Shown piece after piece: positions 32,578-42,800 of a stretch of 64,000 nucleotides of DNA. Both the position numbers and the translations under genes were made by a program. The stretch covers positions 4,795,757-4,859,756 of the forward strand of contig NZ_CM002139.1 of NCBI RefSeq assembly GCF_000454545.1, in the 5' to 3' direction. This DNA comes from Xanthomonas cassavae CFBP 4642 (lineage in GTDB: Bacteria > Pseudomonadota > Gammaproteobacteria > Xanthomonadales > Xanthomonadaceae). Under the pieces are notes generated by a model. That model saw nothing but the letters and a program-made list of their open reading frames with translations, ran no database searches and had not been told where the DNA came from. Every line of letters begins with the position of its first letter. Positions within the stretch are counted from its first letter, which is position 1.

Positions 32578-33449
32578 CAGAACGCCACCTGCAGGGAGAG
32601 ATAGGGGCCGCGTTGATCGGTCAACGTGGCGATGTCGCCCAGATCGGCCCAGGCTGCGGTGAGCGAGACATGCTTATTGGGAAACCAGGCCACGAAACCG
32701 TCCGCCCAGGCCTGTTCGCGCGCAAAGCCCAGGTTGTCCGGCTTGTCGCGATACTCCACCCCGACCGCCCACGACGGCGAGAGCACGATGGCGGCGCTGG
32801 CTTCGGCAACCAGCCGGCAACTGTCGCGACGATCGCCGCCAAAGCCGAGCAGACCGGTCTGGTTGGCGCGCGTCGCACGCAGCGTGCCGTTGAGCAGTAA
32901 CTGGTAGCCGCCGGCGCCTTGCAGCAACAACCGGCTGGCACTGACGTAGACGTCGGTACCGTGATCGTCGCGGGCACCGATCGCCAGTGGCAGCGTGCCA
33001 TCGCGCAGACGCTTGTACTGCACGCCCACGCTGACCTGCGGGCCGCGGCCGTACACCAGATCGCCGGACACGCGCAGCTTGGCGCCGAACACATCCTGGC
33101 CCAGCGCATTCCACGGCAGCGCCAGACGGTCCTGCAAGGCGCCCAGGTCCAGGCGCTGACGCGCAAGCGACAGCTCCAGCCGGTTGCCAACGGTCAATGC
33201 GGCGCCCTGTACATCGAGCCGGTAATCGCCGCTGTCGACATGGGTAGCGAACAACACGGTGCCGAGCTCATCGCGGGTACCGTAGCCGGACAATGTCGCC
33301 CACGGCACGATGCCGCCACCGCTGCTGCCTTCGATCATCGATACGCCGCCGGTGGCCAGCAGGCGCCCCTCTCCGGCGATGGCCAGTGCCGGGATCAGCG
33401 CGATACCGACCGCCGCAACGATGACCGCGCCACGGATGCTGAACTTCAT
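32577..33449 (-). CDS. DUF3034-type exported beta-rich protein
   Basis: 290 residues. Signal peptide (IRGAVIVAAVGIALIPALAIA, residues ~5-25), then alternating polar/hydrophobic strands and a terminal Phe (PYLSLQVAF), as in outer-membrane beta-barrels. I recognise it as the DUF3034 family; function unknown. The ATG at 33449 has AGGAG 7 nt upstream and overlaps the stop of the GGDEF/EAL gene (ATGA). It sits between the GGDEF/EAL and globin genes of the same operon. Confidence 0.75.
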   Translation of the reverse strand: MKFSIRGAVIVAAVGIALIPALAIAGEGRLLATGGVSMIEGSSGGGIVPWATLSGYGTRDELGTVLFATHVDSGDYRLDVQGAALTVGNRLELSLARQRLDLGALQDRLALPWNALGQDVFGAKLRVSGDLVYGRGPQVSVGVQYKRLRDGTLPLAIGARDDHGTDVYVSASRLLLQGAGGYQLLLNGTLRATRANQTGLLGFGGDRRDSCRLVAEASAAIVLSPSWAVGVEYRDKPDNLGFAREQAWADGFVAWFPNKHVSLTAAWADLGDIATLTDQRGPYLSLQVAF

Positions 33450-35812
33450 CGGTGCGCTCCTGATTGCGCTGGCGAAGACTTGCCGAGTTGACGCATGCAC
33501 CACGCCACCAGCGGCGCCTGTTCCAGCGGCGGCGCGTACAGATAGCCCTGCACCATATCGCAGCCATAGCCGCGCAGCAGCTCCAGTGCCGTCGCGTTCT
33601 CGACGCCTTCGGCGATCACGCTCAGACCGAGGTTGTGTCCAAGATCGATGGTACTGCGCACGATGAAGGCATCGTCGGTGCCGTCGGCCAGCTGCATGAC
33701 GAAGCTCTTGTCGATCTTCAATTCGTTGACCGGCATGCGCTTGAGTTGGGCCAGCGAGGAATAGCCGGTGCCGAAGTCGTCGATGGACAAGCGCACGCCG
33801 ACGCTGCGCAACTGGTGCAGCATGTGCAGCGCAGATTCGACATCGCGCATCAGGGCGCTTTCGGTCAATTCCAGGGTGACCGTTTGCGCCGGCACCGCAT
33901 GCTGTTCCAGGCGCGCGCGCACGTAATCAGGCAGACCGGGATCGGAGAGATCCAGCGCAGACAGATTGATCGCCATGCCCAACTCCAGCCCCTGCCTGCG
34001 CCAGTGCGCCTGACAGCGCAGCGCCTCGTCCAGCACGAAGCGGGTCAGCGGATGGATCACCCCGGAATGCTCGGCCAGCGGGATGAATTCGTCCGGACCG
34101 ATCAGGCCCAGCGTGGGGTGATGCCAACGCACCAGCACCTCGACCTGCTCCACCTGATCGCTGCGCAGGCAGATCTTGGGCTGGAAGCGCAGGGTCAACT
34201 CATTGCCGCCGATGGCCTGACGCAGATCGCCGGTGAGTCGCAGCCGCCGCAGATGCTGCTCGTCCTGCCCCATGCGGTAGACGCTGGCGCCAACGGTGGT
34301 GGCGTCGCCCAGCTGACGCCGCGCAATGTCGGCGCGGCGCAACAAGGTGTCCGGGTCGGCGCCATGCTCGGGAATCAAGGCGATGCCGATGCTGGCTTCG
34401 AGCTGGATGCGCGCCTGCGGCAGCACCAGTGGACGACGCAGCTGCAGCAGCAGGCGCTGCGCGTCCTGCTGCACGGTCGAGGCGTCGGCCTGCGCCACCA
34501 CCACCATGAATTCGTCGCTGCCGAGCCGACCCACCAGATTGGGCGACTGCACCACATTGGCCAGGCGTTGCCCGACCTCGACCAGCACCTGGTCGGCGAA
34601 ATCGTGACCGAGGCTGTCGTTGAGTTCCTTGAACCGCTCCAGATCCAGGATCAGCACCGCCGCCGTACCGCCCGAGGCCACCGTCTGTTCCACCACGTCC
34701 CTGAGTCGCTCCAGCAGCCAGAGGCGGTTGGGCAGACCGGTCAACGCATCGTGCCGGGCCTGATGCAGGATGTGCCGCTCGCGGCTTGCAATCTGTTGCT
34801 GCATGCGCCCGAAGCTATCGGCGAGTTCGGCCAGCTCACGGCCCGGCGGGACCTCGACCGCGTTCTGGTAATCGCCTCGCTGGATGCGTCGCGCCGCCTG
34901 CACCAGTTGCGCCACCGGCTTGCTGACGCTACGCGCCAAGAAGATCGCCACACCCAGGGCGGCGGCCGTGGCCAGGCCGGCAAGCAGCAGGATGCGCAAC
35001 TTGAGGATGCGGTAAGGCGCCACGGCGCGATCCAGCGATGCCTGCAGCGCCACCCGCACATGACTATCGCCCTGGATCGATTGCAGCTTGACCAGGTAGC
35101 GCGACTGGCCCAGCGTCAACGGAATGGCCGCCGCCTGGGTGCGCTCGGCCGCCGGCAACTGCTGCGCAAATTCGCTGCGTGCAGCCGGCTCCAGGGTGGA
35201 TGCCAGGACGCGGATTGGCGACCCATCGGCATAGAACGTGGCATCCAGTCCGGTCGTGCTGCGGAAGTCCTGCGCCAGGCCTTCGCCGGATTCGTTGCCG
35301 ATCGCGATCCAGCCCACGCGGCTTGGCGCCAGCACCTGCACCACCGCCAGCCGCACGATGTGCTGATCCAGCGCGACCACGCCGACCGCGCGCCCGTCGC
35401 GCTGCGCCTGCTGCAACAATGCCTGAACGGCACGTAGTTGTTCGGCCTGCGGCACGTCGGCCAGCCCGGTCAGGAATTGCCCATCCGGCGAGAGCAGCAG
35501 CGCGGTCTGCGCGGACATGCGCGCAGCATGATTGCGCAGCGCCGATTGCATGGTGGGGACATCGCCGCTGGCCACCGCGGCGCGAAATCCGAAGTCGTCT
35601 GCCAGCACCGATGCCGACTGCAGCAGTTGTTCGTCGCGACGCAGGTTGATGCGCTGCCAGACGCGTTCGCCGATCTGCAGTTCTTCGCCCAGTTGCGCCT
35701 TGACGCTGCGTTCGGTTGCCAATTGCACTGCGATGAAGGTCAGCGCCTGCGTGGCAAGCACAACCAGCACTAGCAGGACCGCAATGCGCGTATGCAGCCG
35801 CATCGCTTTCAT
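33446..35812 (-). CDS. Membrane-bound GGDEF/EAL c-di-GMP protein
   Basis: 788 residues. TM1 (~9-31), a large periplasmic sensor region (~32-270, double-Cache-like), TM2 (~271-293), HAMP-like linker (~294-345), GGDEF domain (~350-510) and EAL domain (~525-775). The diguanylate cyclase signature reads GSDEF (431-435), one residue from the consensus. The phosphodiesterase motif reads EVL (558-560); the other catalytic residues are present: N616, E648, D678, D679, K699, E735, E738 and Q755. So phosphodiesterase activity is likely and cyclase activity doubtful. It overlaps both operon neighbours by 4 bp. Confidence 0.9.
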   Translation of the reverse strand: MKAMRLHTRIAVLLVLVVLATQALTFIAVQLATERSVKAQLGEELQIGERVWQRINLRRDEQLLQSASVLADDFGFRAAVASGDVPTMQSALRNHAARMSAQTALLLSPDGQFLTGLADVPQAEQLRAVQALLQQAQRDGRAVGVVALDQHIVRLAVVQVLAPSRVGWIAIGNESGEGLAQDFRSTTGLDATFYADGSPIRVLASTLEPAARSEFAQQLPAAERTQAAAIPLTLGQSRYLVKLQSIQGDSHVRVALQASLDRAVAPYRILKLRILLLAGLATAAALGVAIFLARSVSKPVAQLVQAARRIQRGDYQNAVEVPPGRELAELADSFGRMQQQIASRERHILHQARHDALTGLPNRLWLLERLRDVVEQTVASGGTAAVLILDLERFKELNDSLGHDFADQVLVEVGQRLANVVQSPNLVGRLGSDEFMVVVAQADASTVQQDAQRLLLQLRRPLVLPQARIQLEASIGIALIPEHGADPDTLLRRADIARRQLGDATTVGASVYRMGQDEQHLRRLRLTGDLRQAIGGNELTLRFQPKICLRSDQVEQVEVLVRWHHPTLGLIGPDEFIPLAEHSGVIHPLTRFVLDEALRCQAHWRRQGLELGMAINLSALDLSDPGLPDYVRARLEQHAVPAQTVTLELTESALMRDVESALHMLHQLRSVGVRLSIDDFGTGYSSLAQLKRMPVNELKIDKSFVMQLADGTDDAFIVRSTIDLGHNLGLSVIAEGVENATALELLRGYGCDMVQGYLYAPPLEQAPLVAWCMRQLGKSSPAQSGAHR

Positions 35813-36498
35813 GGATGCGGCTTCTTGGGCTCGGCGCGGCGGAACTTGTCCTGCAGCGCGCGCACCCGATCGTCCGCCGGCGCCACCGTCGGGGCAGCGC
35901 CCGTGGTCTGCAGGGTGACGCGGCGTTGCACCGCCTCGCGTGCAACCTGCAGCGGCTCGGTGGCCGCTGCGCCCTTGATGCGCGGATGCCAGACGCGCAG
36001 CGTGTACGCACCCGCCGGTGCATCAAGTTGCACGCGGCCATCGCTACCGGTCTTGCCGAAATACGGAGTATCCAGCACCACGATGTAGCCCAGCATCCAG
36101 TCGTGGATGTTGCAGCCCACCGTTACCAGGCCCGCTTGATCGAACCGTACCGGCGCCGCTGTGGTGCCCTGGAACAACGGCAATTCGAAGCGCTTGGCGG
36201 GAGAGAACGAATAGACCTGATGGCGGATCTGGTCGTTGTTCGGAAACCGCACCGCGGTCCCGACAGATATCGCCAGCACCGCAGGAACGAACTGCGAATT
36301 GACCTGATCCATCTCAACGGTCTTCCCGACCGCGGCAGCAGCAGGACGCGGCACCTCCAGGCTGACCACCGCATCGACCAGGACGCCATTGGCATCGGTG
36401 ACGGTCACGCTCACCGGCGTTGCCGCCCCAGGCGCCATCGCGCCACAGAGTGCAAGCGCCGATACCGCACTTGCTTGTTTGATCCACCGCATCCGCAT
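35809..36498 (-). CDS. Cupredoxin-like exported protein (methylamine utilization-type)
   Basis: 229 residues. A signal peptide (cleavage near residue 26) and a cupredoxin-like domain with possible copper ligands H93 (FPNNDQIRHQVY), C129, H132 and M135 in CNIHDWM. A beta-sandwich, peptidase-regulatory-like segment (~150-180) and an unstructured tail follow. The CNIHDWM motif matches annotations called methylamine utilization proteins, but no methylamine genes are nearby. It is the first gene of the operon and couples to the GGDEF/EAL gene by ATGA. Copper binding is inferred from spacing. Confidence 0.8.
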   Translation of the reverse strand: MRMRWIKQASAVSALALCGAMAPGAATPVSVTVTDANGVLVDAVVSLEVPRPAAAAVGKTVEMDQVNSQFVPAVLAISVGTAVRFPNNDQIRHQVYSFSPAKRFELPLFQGTTAAPVRFDQAGLVTVGCNIHDWMLGYIVVLDTPYFGKTGSDGRVQLDAPAGAYTLRVWHPRIKGAAATEPLQVAREAVQRRVTLQTTGAAPTVAPADDRVRALQDKFRRAEPKKPHP

Positions 36499-36731
36499 GC
36501 GCCAATACCTCGTGCAATCGGCAGCGGGCGCCAGGCGAGTCCGACGTCGCGCTAGCGATCAGACTGATTTATCGGCGCGAGTGATCGCAAGCTTTAACCA
36601 GACACGAGCAGAATTTTATGAACGGAAGTGTGGCCGGTGTCATGGCTGTGTTGCGGGCGCGGCAATGCAGCGCAGCGCCCTCCACTGCTGGCAGCAAGAC
36701 CGTAAACGCCACGGCGCCGCTGCTGCGGTGA

Positions 36732-37670
36732 TTACTTCAGCTTGATCTCGCGCAGGCGCTCTTCCAGGAATCCATGCGCGGTGATCGGCTCGGGATAGCG
36801 GCTGGGATTGCCGGCGCTGATGCACGAGGGCAGCACGTCGATCACGAAATCTGGATTCGGGTGCAGGAAGAACGGCACCGAATAGCGCGGCTTGCGCGCG
36901 GCTTCGCCCGGGGGATTGACCACGCGGTGGATCGTCGACGGATACACGTGATTGGTGAGCCGCTGCAGCATGTCGCCGATATTGACCACGATGGTGTCGG
37001 CGTCTGCGGTGAACGGCACCCACTCGCCATCGTTGGAGCGCACTTCCAGCCCGGCGGCACTGGCACCGACCAACAGAGTGATGAAGTTGATGTCGCCGTG
37101 CGCGCCGGCACGCACGTTGGGGATGTCGTCACTGGTGATCGGCGGGTAATGGATCGGGCGCAGGATCGAATTGCCGTTGTTGGTCTTGTCGACGAAATAG
37201 TCCTGCGGCAGGCCGATGTGCAGGGCCAGCGCCGAGAGCACCCGCGAGCCGAGCTGATCCAGCTGCTTGTACAGCCGGTAGCCGCGTTCGCGGAAGCCGG
37301 GCACTTCTTCCGGCCACAGATTCGGCGGCATCACCTCGCGATACGGCGAATCGTCGGGAATCTCGCGGCCGATATGCCAGAACTCCTTCAGATCGAAATG
37401 CCTGGAGTCCTTGGCGGTTTCCACGCCGAAGGCGGTGTAGCCACGCGCACCGCCGCTACCGGCGAGGTGATAGCGGCGCTTCACCTCTTCGGTCAGGGCG
37501 AAGAACGCCTTGAACACCTCGTAGGCGGCATCGATATCGGCCTGTGCAATGCCGTGATTGCGGATGCCGGCAAAACCCCACTGCCGGTAGGCCGCACCGA
37601 GCTCGGCGACGAAGGCGTCGCGGTCGCTGTCGAAACGGGTGATGTCCAGGGTCGGGATGCGGGCGCTCAT
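36732..37670 (-). CDS. Isopenicillin N synthase-like Fe(II)/2-oxoglutarate oxygenase
   Basis: 312 residues. N-terminal DIOX-N segment (IPTLDITRFDSDRDAFV...WGFAGIRNHGI) and a 2OG-Fe(II) domain with AGAHGDINFITLL (H-x-D, ~190-202), the distal His in STIHRVVNPP (~245) and the Arg in PRYSVPF that binds the 2-oxoacid. It is a plausible oxidase or hydroxylase; substrate unknown. It lies downstream of glmM and the small peptide on the same strand, 44 bp after the peptide's stop. Confidence 0.88.
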   Translation of the reverse strand: MSARIPTLDITRFDSDRDAFVAELGAAYRQWGFAGIRNHGIAQADIDAAYEVFKAFFALTEEVKRRYHLAGSGGARGYTAFGVETAKDSRHFDLKEFWHIGREIPDDSPYREVMPPNLWPEEVPGFRERGYRLYKQLDQLGSRVLSALALHIGLPQDYFVDKTNNGNSILRPIHYPPITSDDIPNVRAGAHGDINFITLLVGASAAGLEVRSNDGEWVPFTADADTIVVNIGDMLQRLTNHVYPSTIHRVVNPPGEAARKPRYSVPFFLHPNPDFVIDVLPSCISAGNPSRYPEPITAHGFLEERLREIKLK

Positions 37671-37713
37671 ACGGGTATCTGCAGTGGAAGTCGGGAAAGG
37701 AGACGCCTGCCGC

Positions 37714-37803
37714 TCAGGACAACAGGCGATATAACAGGTAGAACGTCACGGCCTTGGCGAAGACTACGCACACGCCAATGATCAGCGACTCACGCCGCGT
37801 CAC
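37714..37803 (-). CDS. Putative 29-residue membrane peptide
   Basis: A GTG-start ORF of 29 codons plus stop, overlapping the last 14 bp of glmM in another frame. It has a GGAG Shine-Dalgarno 6 nt upstream. The product begins [20 protein letters not shown]: two Arg, then one hydrophobic helix (residues ~7-27) ending LLYRLLS. Charge distribution fits N-in/C-out or the reverse; function unknown. Nothing in the window resembles it. The call rests on the SD, codon frame and TM-like composition, so it could be chance. Confidence 0.45.
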   Translation of the reverse strand: MTRRESLIIGVCVVFAKAVTFYLLYRLLS

Positions 37804-39139
37804 GCACCGCTCCGGAGAGACGGTCGAGCGTGGCCTGCATCAGGCCGGCATCGTCGGCTTCCACGGTCACGCGCACCACCGGCTCGGTGCCCGAGGGACG
37901 CAGGAAGGCGCGTCCGCGCCCCTGCACCGCCACCTGCGCCTGCTGCAACGCCTGCTGCACACCGGGCGCCTCTACGATCGCCTTGGCGGCGCCGCCATCC
38001 AGACGCACGTTCACGGTCTTCTGCGGCACCTTGGCCAGATCGCGCAGCGCTTCGCGCAGGCTATGCCCGTCGCGGCCCAGGGCTTCGAGCACCTGCAGCG
38101 CGCTGACGATGCCATCGCCGGTGCTGGCACGGTCCAGGCACAGCAGGTGGCCGGAGGTTTCCCCGCCCAGCGTGCCGCCGCCTTCGACCAATGCCTGGTG
38201 CACGTAACGGTCGCCGACCTTCGCGCGCTGGAACGGGATCTGCAGCCTGGCCAGCGCCGGTTCCAGCCCGTAGTTGGTCATCAACGTGCCGACCACCGTG
38301 CCGGTGAGCCGGCCACTGGCCTGCCACGACCGTGCCAGCACGTACAGCAGGTCGTCGCCGTCGACCGGGTTGCCCTGGTCGTCGGCCATCAGCACACGGT
38401 CGCCGTCGCCGTCGAAGGCGATGCCCAGATGCGCCCCGCTCTGCCGCACCTTGGCGGCGAGATTGTCGATATGCGTCGACCCCACACCGTCGTTGATATT
38501 GAGCCCATCCGGTGCGGCGCCGATCACCACCACCTCGGCGCCCAGCTCGCGGAACAGCATCGGCGCAATGTGATAGGTGGCGCCATGCGCGCAGTCCAGC
38601 ACCATCTTCAGTCCCTGCAGGGTGAAGCCGCGCGCCACGCTGGCCTTGCAGAACTCGATATAGCGGCCGATCGCGTCGCGGGTACGGATGGCCTTGCCCA
38701 GGCGCTCGGATTCCACGGTGTGGAACGGCTCGTCCAGGGCGGCTTCGATCGCCGCTTCGGTGGCGTCGTCGAGCTTCTCGCCCTCGGCGGAAAAGAACTT
38801 GATGCCGTTGTCGTAGTGCGGGTTGTGCGAAGCACTGATCACCACCCCGGCATCGGCGCGCAGAGTGGTGGTCAAGAACGCGATCGCCGGTGTCGGCATC
38901 GGCCCGATCATCTGCACGTCGGCGCCGGCCGCGACCAGGCCGGCTTCCAACGCCGCTTCGAACATATAGCCGGAAATGCGCGTGTCCTTGCCGATCAACA
39001 CCAGCGGACGCTTGCTGCGGCCCTGGGTGAGCACACGACCCAGCGCATTGCCCAGGCGCAGCACAAAGTCGGCCGAGATCACGCCCTGCCCGACCCGCCC
39101 GCGGATGCCGTCGGTACCGAAATATTTGCGTGCGCTCAT
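37790..39139 (-). CDS. glmM: Phosphoglucosamine mutase
   Basis: 449 residues. It converts glucosamine-6-P to glucosamine-1-P for UDP-GlcNAc synthesis. Motifs: [11 protein letters not shown] (~7-17), [15 protein letters not shown] with the active-site Ser (~100-115), DGDGDR (Mg2+, ~243-248), GGETSGH and the phosphate-binding [11 protein letters not shown]. The start overlaps the accD stop (ATGA); the upstream frame is a shadow of accD. Confidence 0.98.
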   Translation of the reverse strand: MSARKYFGTDGIRGRVGQGVISADFVLRLGNALGRVLTQGRSKRPLVLIGKDTRISGYMFEAALEAGLVAAGADVQMIGPMPTPAIAFLTTTLRADAGVVISASHNPHYDNGIKFFSAEGEKLDDATEAAIEAALDEPFHTVESERLGKAIRTRDAIGRYIEFCKASVARGFTLQGLKMVLDCAHGATYHIAPMLFRELGAEVVVIGAAPDGLNINDGVGSTHIDNLAAKVRQSGAHLGIAFDGDGDRVLMADDQGNPVDGDDLLYVLARSWQASGRLTGTVVGTLMTNYGLEPALARLQIPFQRAKVGDRYVHQALVEGGGTLGGETSGHLLCLDRASTGDGIVSALQVLEALGRDGHSLREALRDLAKVPQKTVNVRLDGGAAKAIVEAPGVQQALQQAQVAVQGRGRAFLRPSGTEPVVRVTVEADDAGLMQATLDRLSGAVRDAA

Positions 39140-40023
39140 GCGGCGTCGACGTCGTGCGGCTGCGCCTGCCGCATCATCATGGCAGTGAGCTCGGCGATGC
39201 GGTCGCGCATCTGGCGACGGTCGCAGATCTGGTCGATGGCGCCGTGGTCGAGCAGGAATTCCGAGCGCTGAAAGCCTTCCGGCAACGTTTCGCGCACGGT
39301 CTGCTCGATCACGCGCGGGCCGGCGAAGCCGATCAGTGCATGCGGCTCGGCGATGTTGATGTCGCCCAGCATGGCAAACGATGCCGACACGCCACCGGTG
39401 GTGGGATGGGTCAGCACCGAGATATACGGCAGGCCGGCGTCGCGCAGGCGCCCGAGCGCTGCGGAGGTCTTGGCCATCTGCATCAGCGAGAACAGGCCTT
39501 CCTGCATGCGCGCGCCGCCACTGGCGGAAAAGCACACGAACGGGCAGCCCACTTCCAGCGCCACTTCGGCCGCACGCGCAAAGCGCTCGCCGACCACCGA
39601 ACCCATCGAGCCACCCATGAAGGCGAAGTCGAAGGCGGCGGCAACCAGCGGATTGCCCTTGAGCGTGCCGCGCATGGCGATCAGCGCGTCGTACTCGCCG
39701 CTGGCCTTCTGGCTGGCCTTGATGCGTTCGCCGTAACGCTTCTGGTCCTTGAACTTGAGCACGTCGACCGGGCCCAGCTGGGCGGCGATCTCGGTGGTCG
39801 CGGTCTCCGGGTCGAACAGCGAGTTCAGCCGCGCGCGGGCGCGAATGGCCATGTGGTGGTCACACTTCGGACACACCTCCAGGTTCTCTTCGAGCTCCGG
39901 GCCGTACAGCGCGCTGCCGCAGTTGCTGCACTTTTCCCACAGACCCTCGGGAACGCTGCGCTTCTTGGCCGGGGTGTTCTCGGTGCGGATGCCGGAGGGC
40001 ATCAATTTGCTGAGCCAACTCAT
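39136..40023 (-). CDS. accD: Acetyl-CoA carboxylase, carboxyltransferase subunit beta
   Basis: 295 residues. It makes malonyl-CoA with AccA. The zinc ribbon [10 protein letters not shown] ... CPKCDHH is at residues ~32-56, followed by the crotonase-like core ([20 protein letters not shown], ~155-174; [18 protein letters not shown], ~195). ATG 40023 gives the family start [11 protein letters not shown]. It is followed directly by glmM. A 434-bp gap with repeats separates it from trpA. Confidence 0.98.
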   Translation of the reverse strand: MSWLSKLMPSGIRTENTPAKKRSVPEGLWEKCSNCGSALYGPELEENLEVCPKCDHHMAIRARARLNSLFDPETATTEIAAQLGPVDVLKFKDQKRYGERIKASQKASGEYDALIAMRGTLKGNPLVAAAFDFAFMGGSMGSVVGERFARAAEVALEVGCPFVCFSASGGARMQEGLFSLMQMAKTSAALGRLRDAGLPYISVLTHPTTGGVSASFAMLGDINIAEPHALIGFAGPRVIEQTVRETLPEGFQRSEFLLDHGAIDQICDRRQMRDRIAELTAMMMRQAQPHDVDAA

Positions 40024-40457
40024 GCGTGTATGACAATCCATGCAGGGCGGCCTTGCAGGCCGCAGAGGAGCGACAGTCTAACGCGCCGCAGGAATGCCAA
40101 GGTAGCGGACGTCATGAACGCAAGATCTGGCGCGTGTTAACCCCTGATGGGCCTTGGGGTGGCCTGACGTTCCGGAATGCTGGCAGCTGGTTGATTGCAG
40201 GTTGCTTCGGCGCGTTGTAGCTGCGGCGCTTTCGCTTGAGTGCCCATGGCTTCACCCGCCCCCTCATCCGCCCCCGACGGGAGAAGGCGACGAAAGCCCC
40301 TCTCCCCCCGGGGCGAGAAGGCACGGGTTGCGCGCCACTGGCGCGCGTGCCTTGGAGCGCCCGCGCTGCAAGCGCAGGCCGGGGCGCGGAGCGGGGGTTG
40401 GGGTGAGGGTACGGGCGAAGCCGCAGGCATCCACGCGGGAGCGGCTTTGGCCTGGCT
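40024..40457. repeat. Gene-free spacer with mosaic repeat, trpA-accD
   Basis: 434 bp without a gene. The segment 40251-40430 has cccgccccctcatccgcccc, cccctctccccccggggcga and gggggttggggtgagggtac words, the same class as 4989-5118 but with a longer centre. It also contains the inverted pair gcgcgccactggcgcgc. The 40024-40250 part has no recognised feature. It lies between trpA and accD, so the trpBA and accD-glmM transcripts may be separated here. Confidence 0.55.
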
Positions 40458-41264
40458 TCAGGGTCGATCCAGCGCCTGCCGAAGCGGGGCCAGGAAGGCT
40501 TCGGCGCGTTCGCGGGCGCTGCGGACGTCGCCCGCTTCGGCCAGGGCCGCCACCAGGGCGCTGCCGACCACCACGCCATCGGCATCGACGGCCATCGCGG
40601 CCGCGCTGGCGGCGTCCTTGATGCCGAAGCCGGCCACCACCGGCGCGCCGGCGCGGTGGCGCAACTGGCGCAGGCGGTCGCTGGCGGCCTGGGTATCGAG
40701 CCGGTCCGAGGCACCGGTGACGCCAGCAAAGCTCACGTAGTACAGGTAACCCTGCGCGGTACTGCACAGCATGTCCAGGCGCTGCTCGCTGGTGGTCGGC
40801 GAGGCCAGCGCGATCAGTGCCAGCCCGACGTCGCTGAAGATGTCCCGGGTTTCGTCCGCCTCTTCCGGCGGCAGGTCCACCAGCAGCAGGCCATCCACGC
40901 CCGCGGCCACGGCAGCCTCGGCGAAGCGCCGGGTGCCGTGGATCTCGATCGGATTGAGGTAGCCCATCAGCACCACCGGGGTGACGGCATCTTCGCGGCG
41001 AAACTCGTGCACCGCTTCCAGCACGTAGGCCAGGCCGGCACCACGGCCCAGCGCGCGCTCGGAGCTGCGCTGGATGGTGGGGCCGTCGGCCATCGGGTCG
41101 GAGAACGGCACCCCCAGCTCGATGACGTCGGCACCGGCACGCACCAGCGCGTGCATGACCGGTACGGTGGCTTCCAGCGACGGGTCGCCGGCGGTGATGA
41201 AGGGGATGAGTGCCTTGCGGCCATCAGCGCGCAGGCGCTGGAAGGTTTCGTCGATACGACGCAT
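40458..41264 (-). CDS. trpA: Tryptophan synthase alpha subunit
   Basis: 268 residues. It cleaves indole-3-glycerol phosphate to indole, which TrpB then uses. Conserved FITAGDPSLE (~25-34), VIELGVPFSDPMADGPTIQR (~46-65, catalytic Glu and Asp) and GFGIKDAASA (~208-217, phosphate loop). The ATG at 41264 gives the family start. It lies 41 bp after the end of the Cys-rich ORF and downstream of trpB. Confidence 0.98.
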   Translation of the reverse strand: MRRIDETFQRLRADGRKALIPFITAGDPSLEATVPVMHALVRAGADVIELGVPFSDPMADGPTIQRSSERALGRGAGLAYVLEAVHEFRREDAVTPVVLMGYLNPIEIHGTRRFAEAAVAAGVDGLLLVDLPPEEADETRDIFSDVGLALIALASPTTSEQRLDMLCSTAQGYLYYVSFAGVTGASDRLDTQAASDRLRQLRHRAGAPVVAGFGIKDAASAAAMAVDADGVVVGSALVAALAEAGDVRSARERAEAFLAPLRQALDRP

Positions 41265-41304
41265 TGAAAGACCTTGCAAAAAAGTTAGAGGCGGTGCGAT
41301 TGCT

Positions 41305-41475
41305 TCAATGGATATCCTGGTGCATGGCAGGCAGCAGTTCGGTCAATGCCTGGGCGTCGACCTCGAGGTCAAAACCGTCCAGGCAGCAGCCGCAGCCACT
41401 GTTTTCCGAGCAGGTGCGGATCTGCGGCGCCCGGCTGGTCGACCAGCGCGGTCACCGTGACGCGCCGCAGTGGCA

Positions 41476-41476
<1 letters not shown>
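41305..41476 (-). pseudogene. Frameshifted small Cys-rich ORF between trpB and trpA
   Basis: A start ATG overlaps the trpB stop (TGATG) and reads MPLRRVTVTALVDQPG; then the coding sense continues in another frame to ...ALTELLPAMHQDIH-stop at 41305. The total is 172 nt, one base more than a multiple of three. Removing one G from the GGG at about codon 15-16 gives a 56-residue protein with four clustered cysteines (RTCSENSGCGCCLDGF). Either an extra base in this strain, a sequencing error, or frameshifting explains it. Function unknown; the Cys cluster suggests metal or redox chemistry. Confidence 0.5.
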
Positions 41477-42693
<1,217 letters not shown>

Positions 42694-42800
42694 GGGAATC
42701 CTCTGCAGCAGTGCGGTCATACGCGAAGCGGCAACTCTACCGCAGGCCGGCAGCGCGATACATCGATAAGATTGCCGCAACCTGTGATCTGGACTCACAC
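42694..42800. promoter_or_regulatory. Divergent trpI-trpB control region
   Basis: 107 bp between divergent starts. In Pseudomonas, TrpI binds such a region and activates trpBA when indoleglycerol phosphate accumulates. AT-rich words (catcgataagatt, 42762-42774) stand out in GC-rich DNA. No operator was assigned with certainty. Confidence 0.4.
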
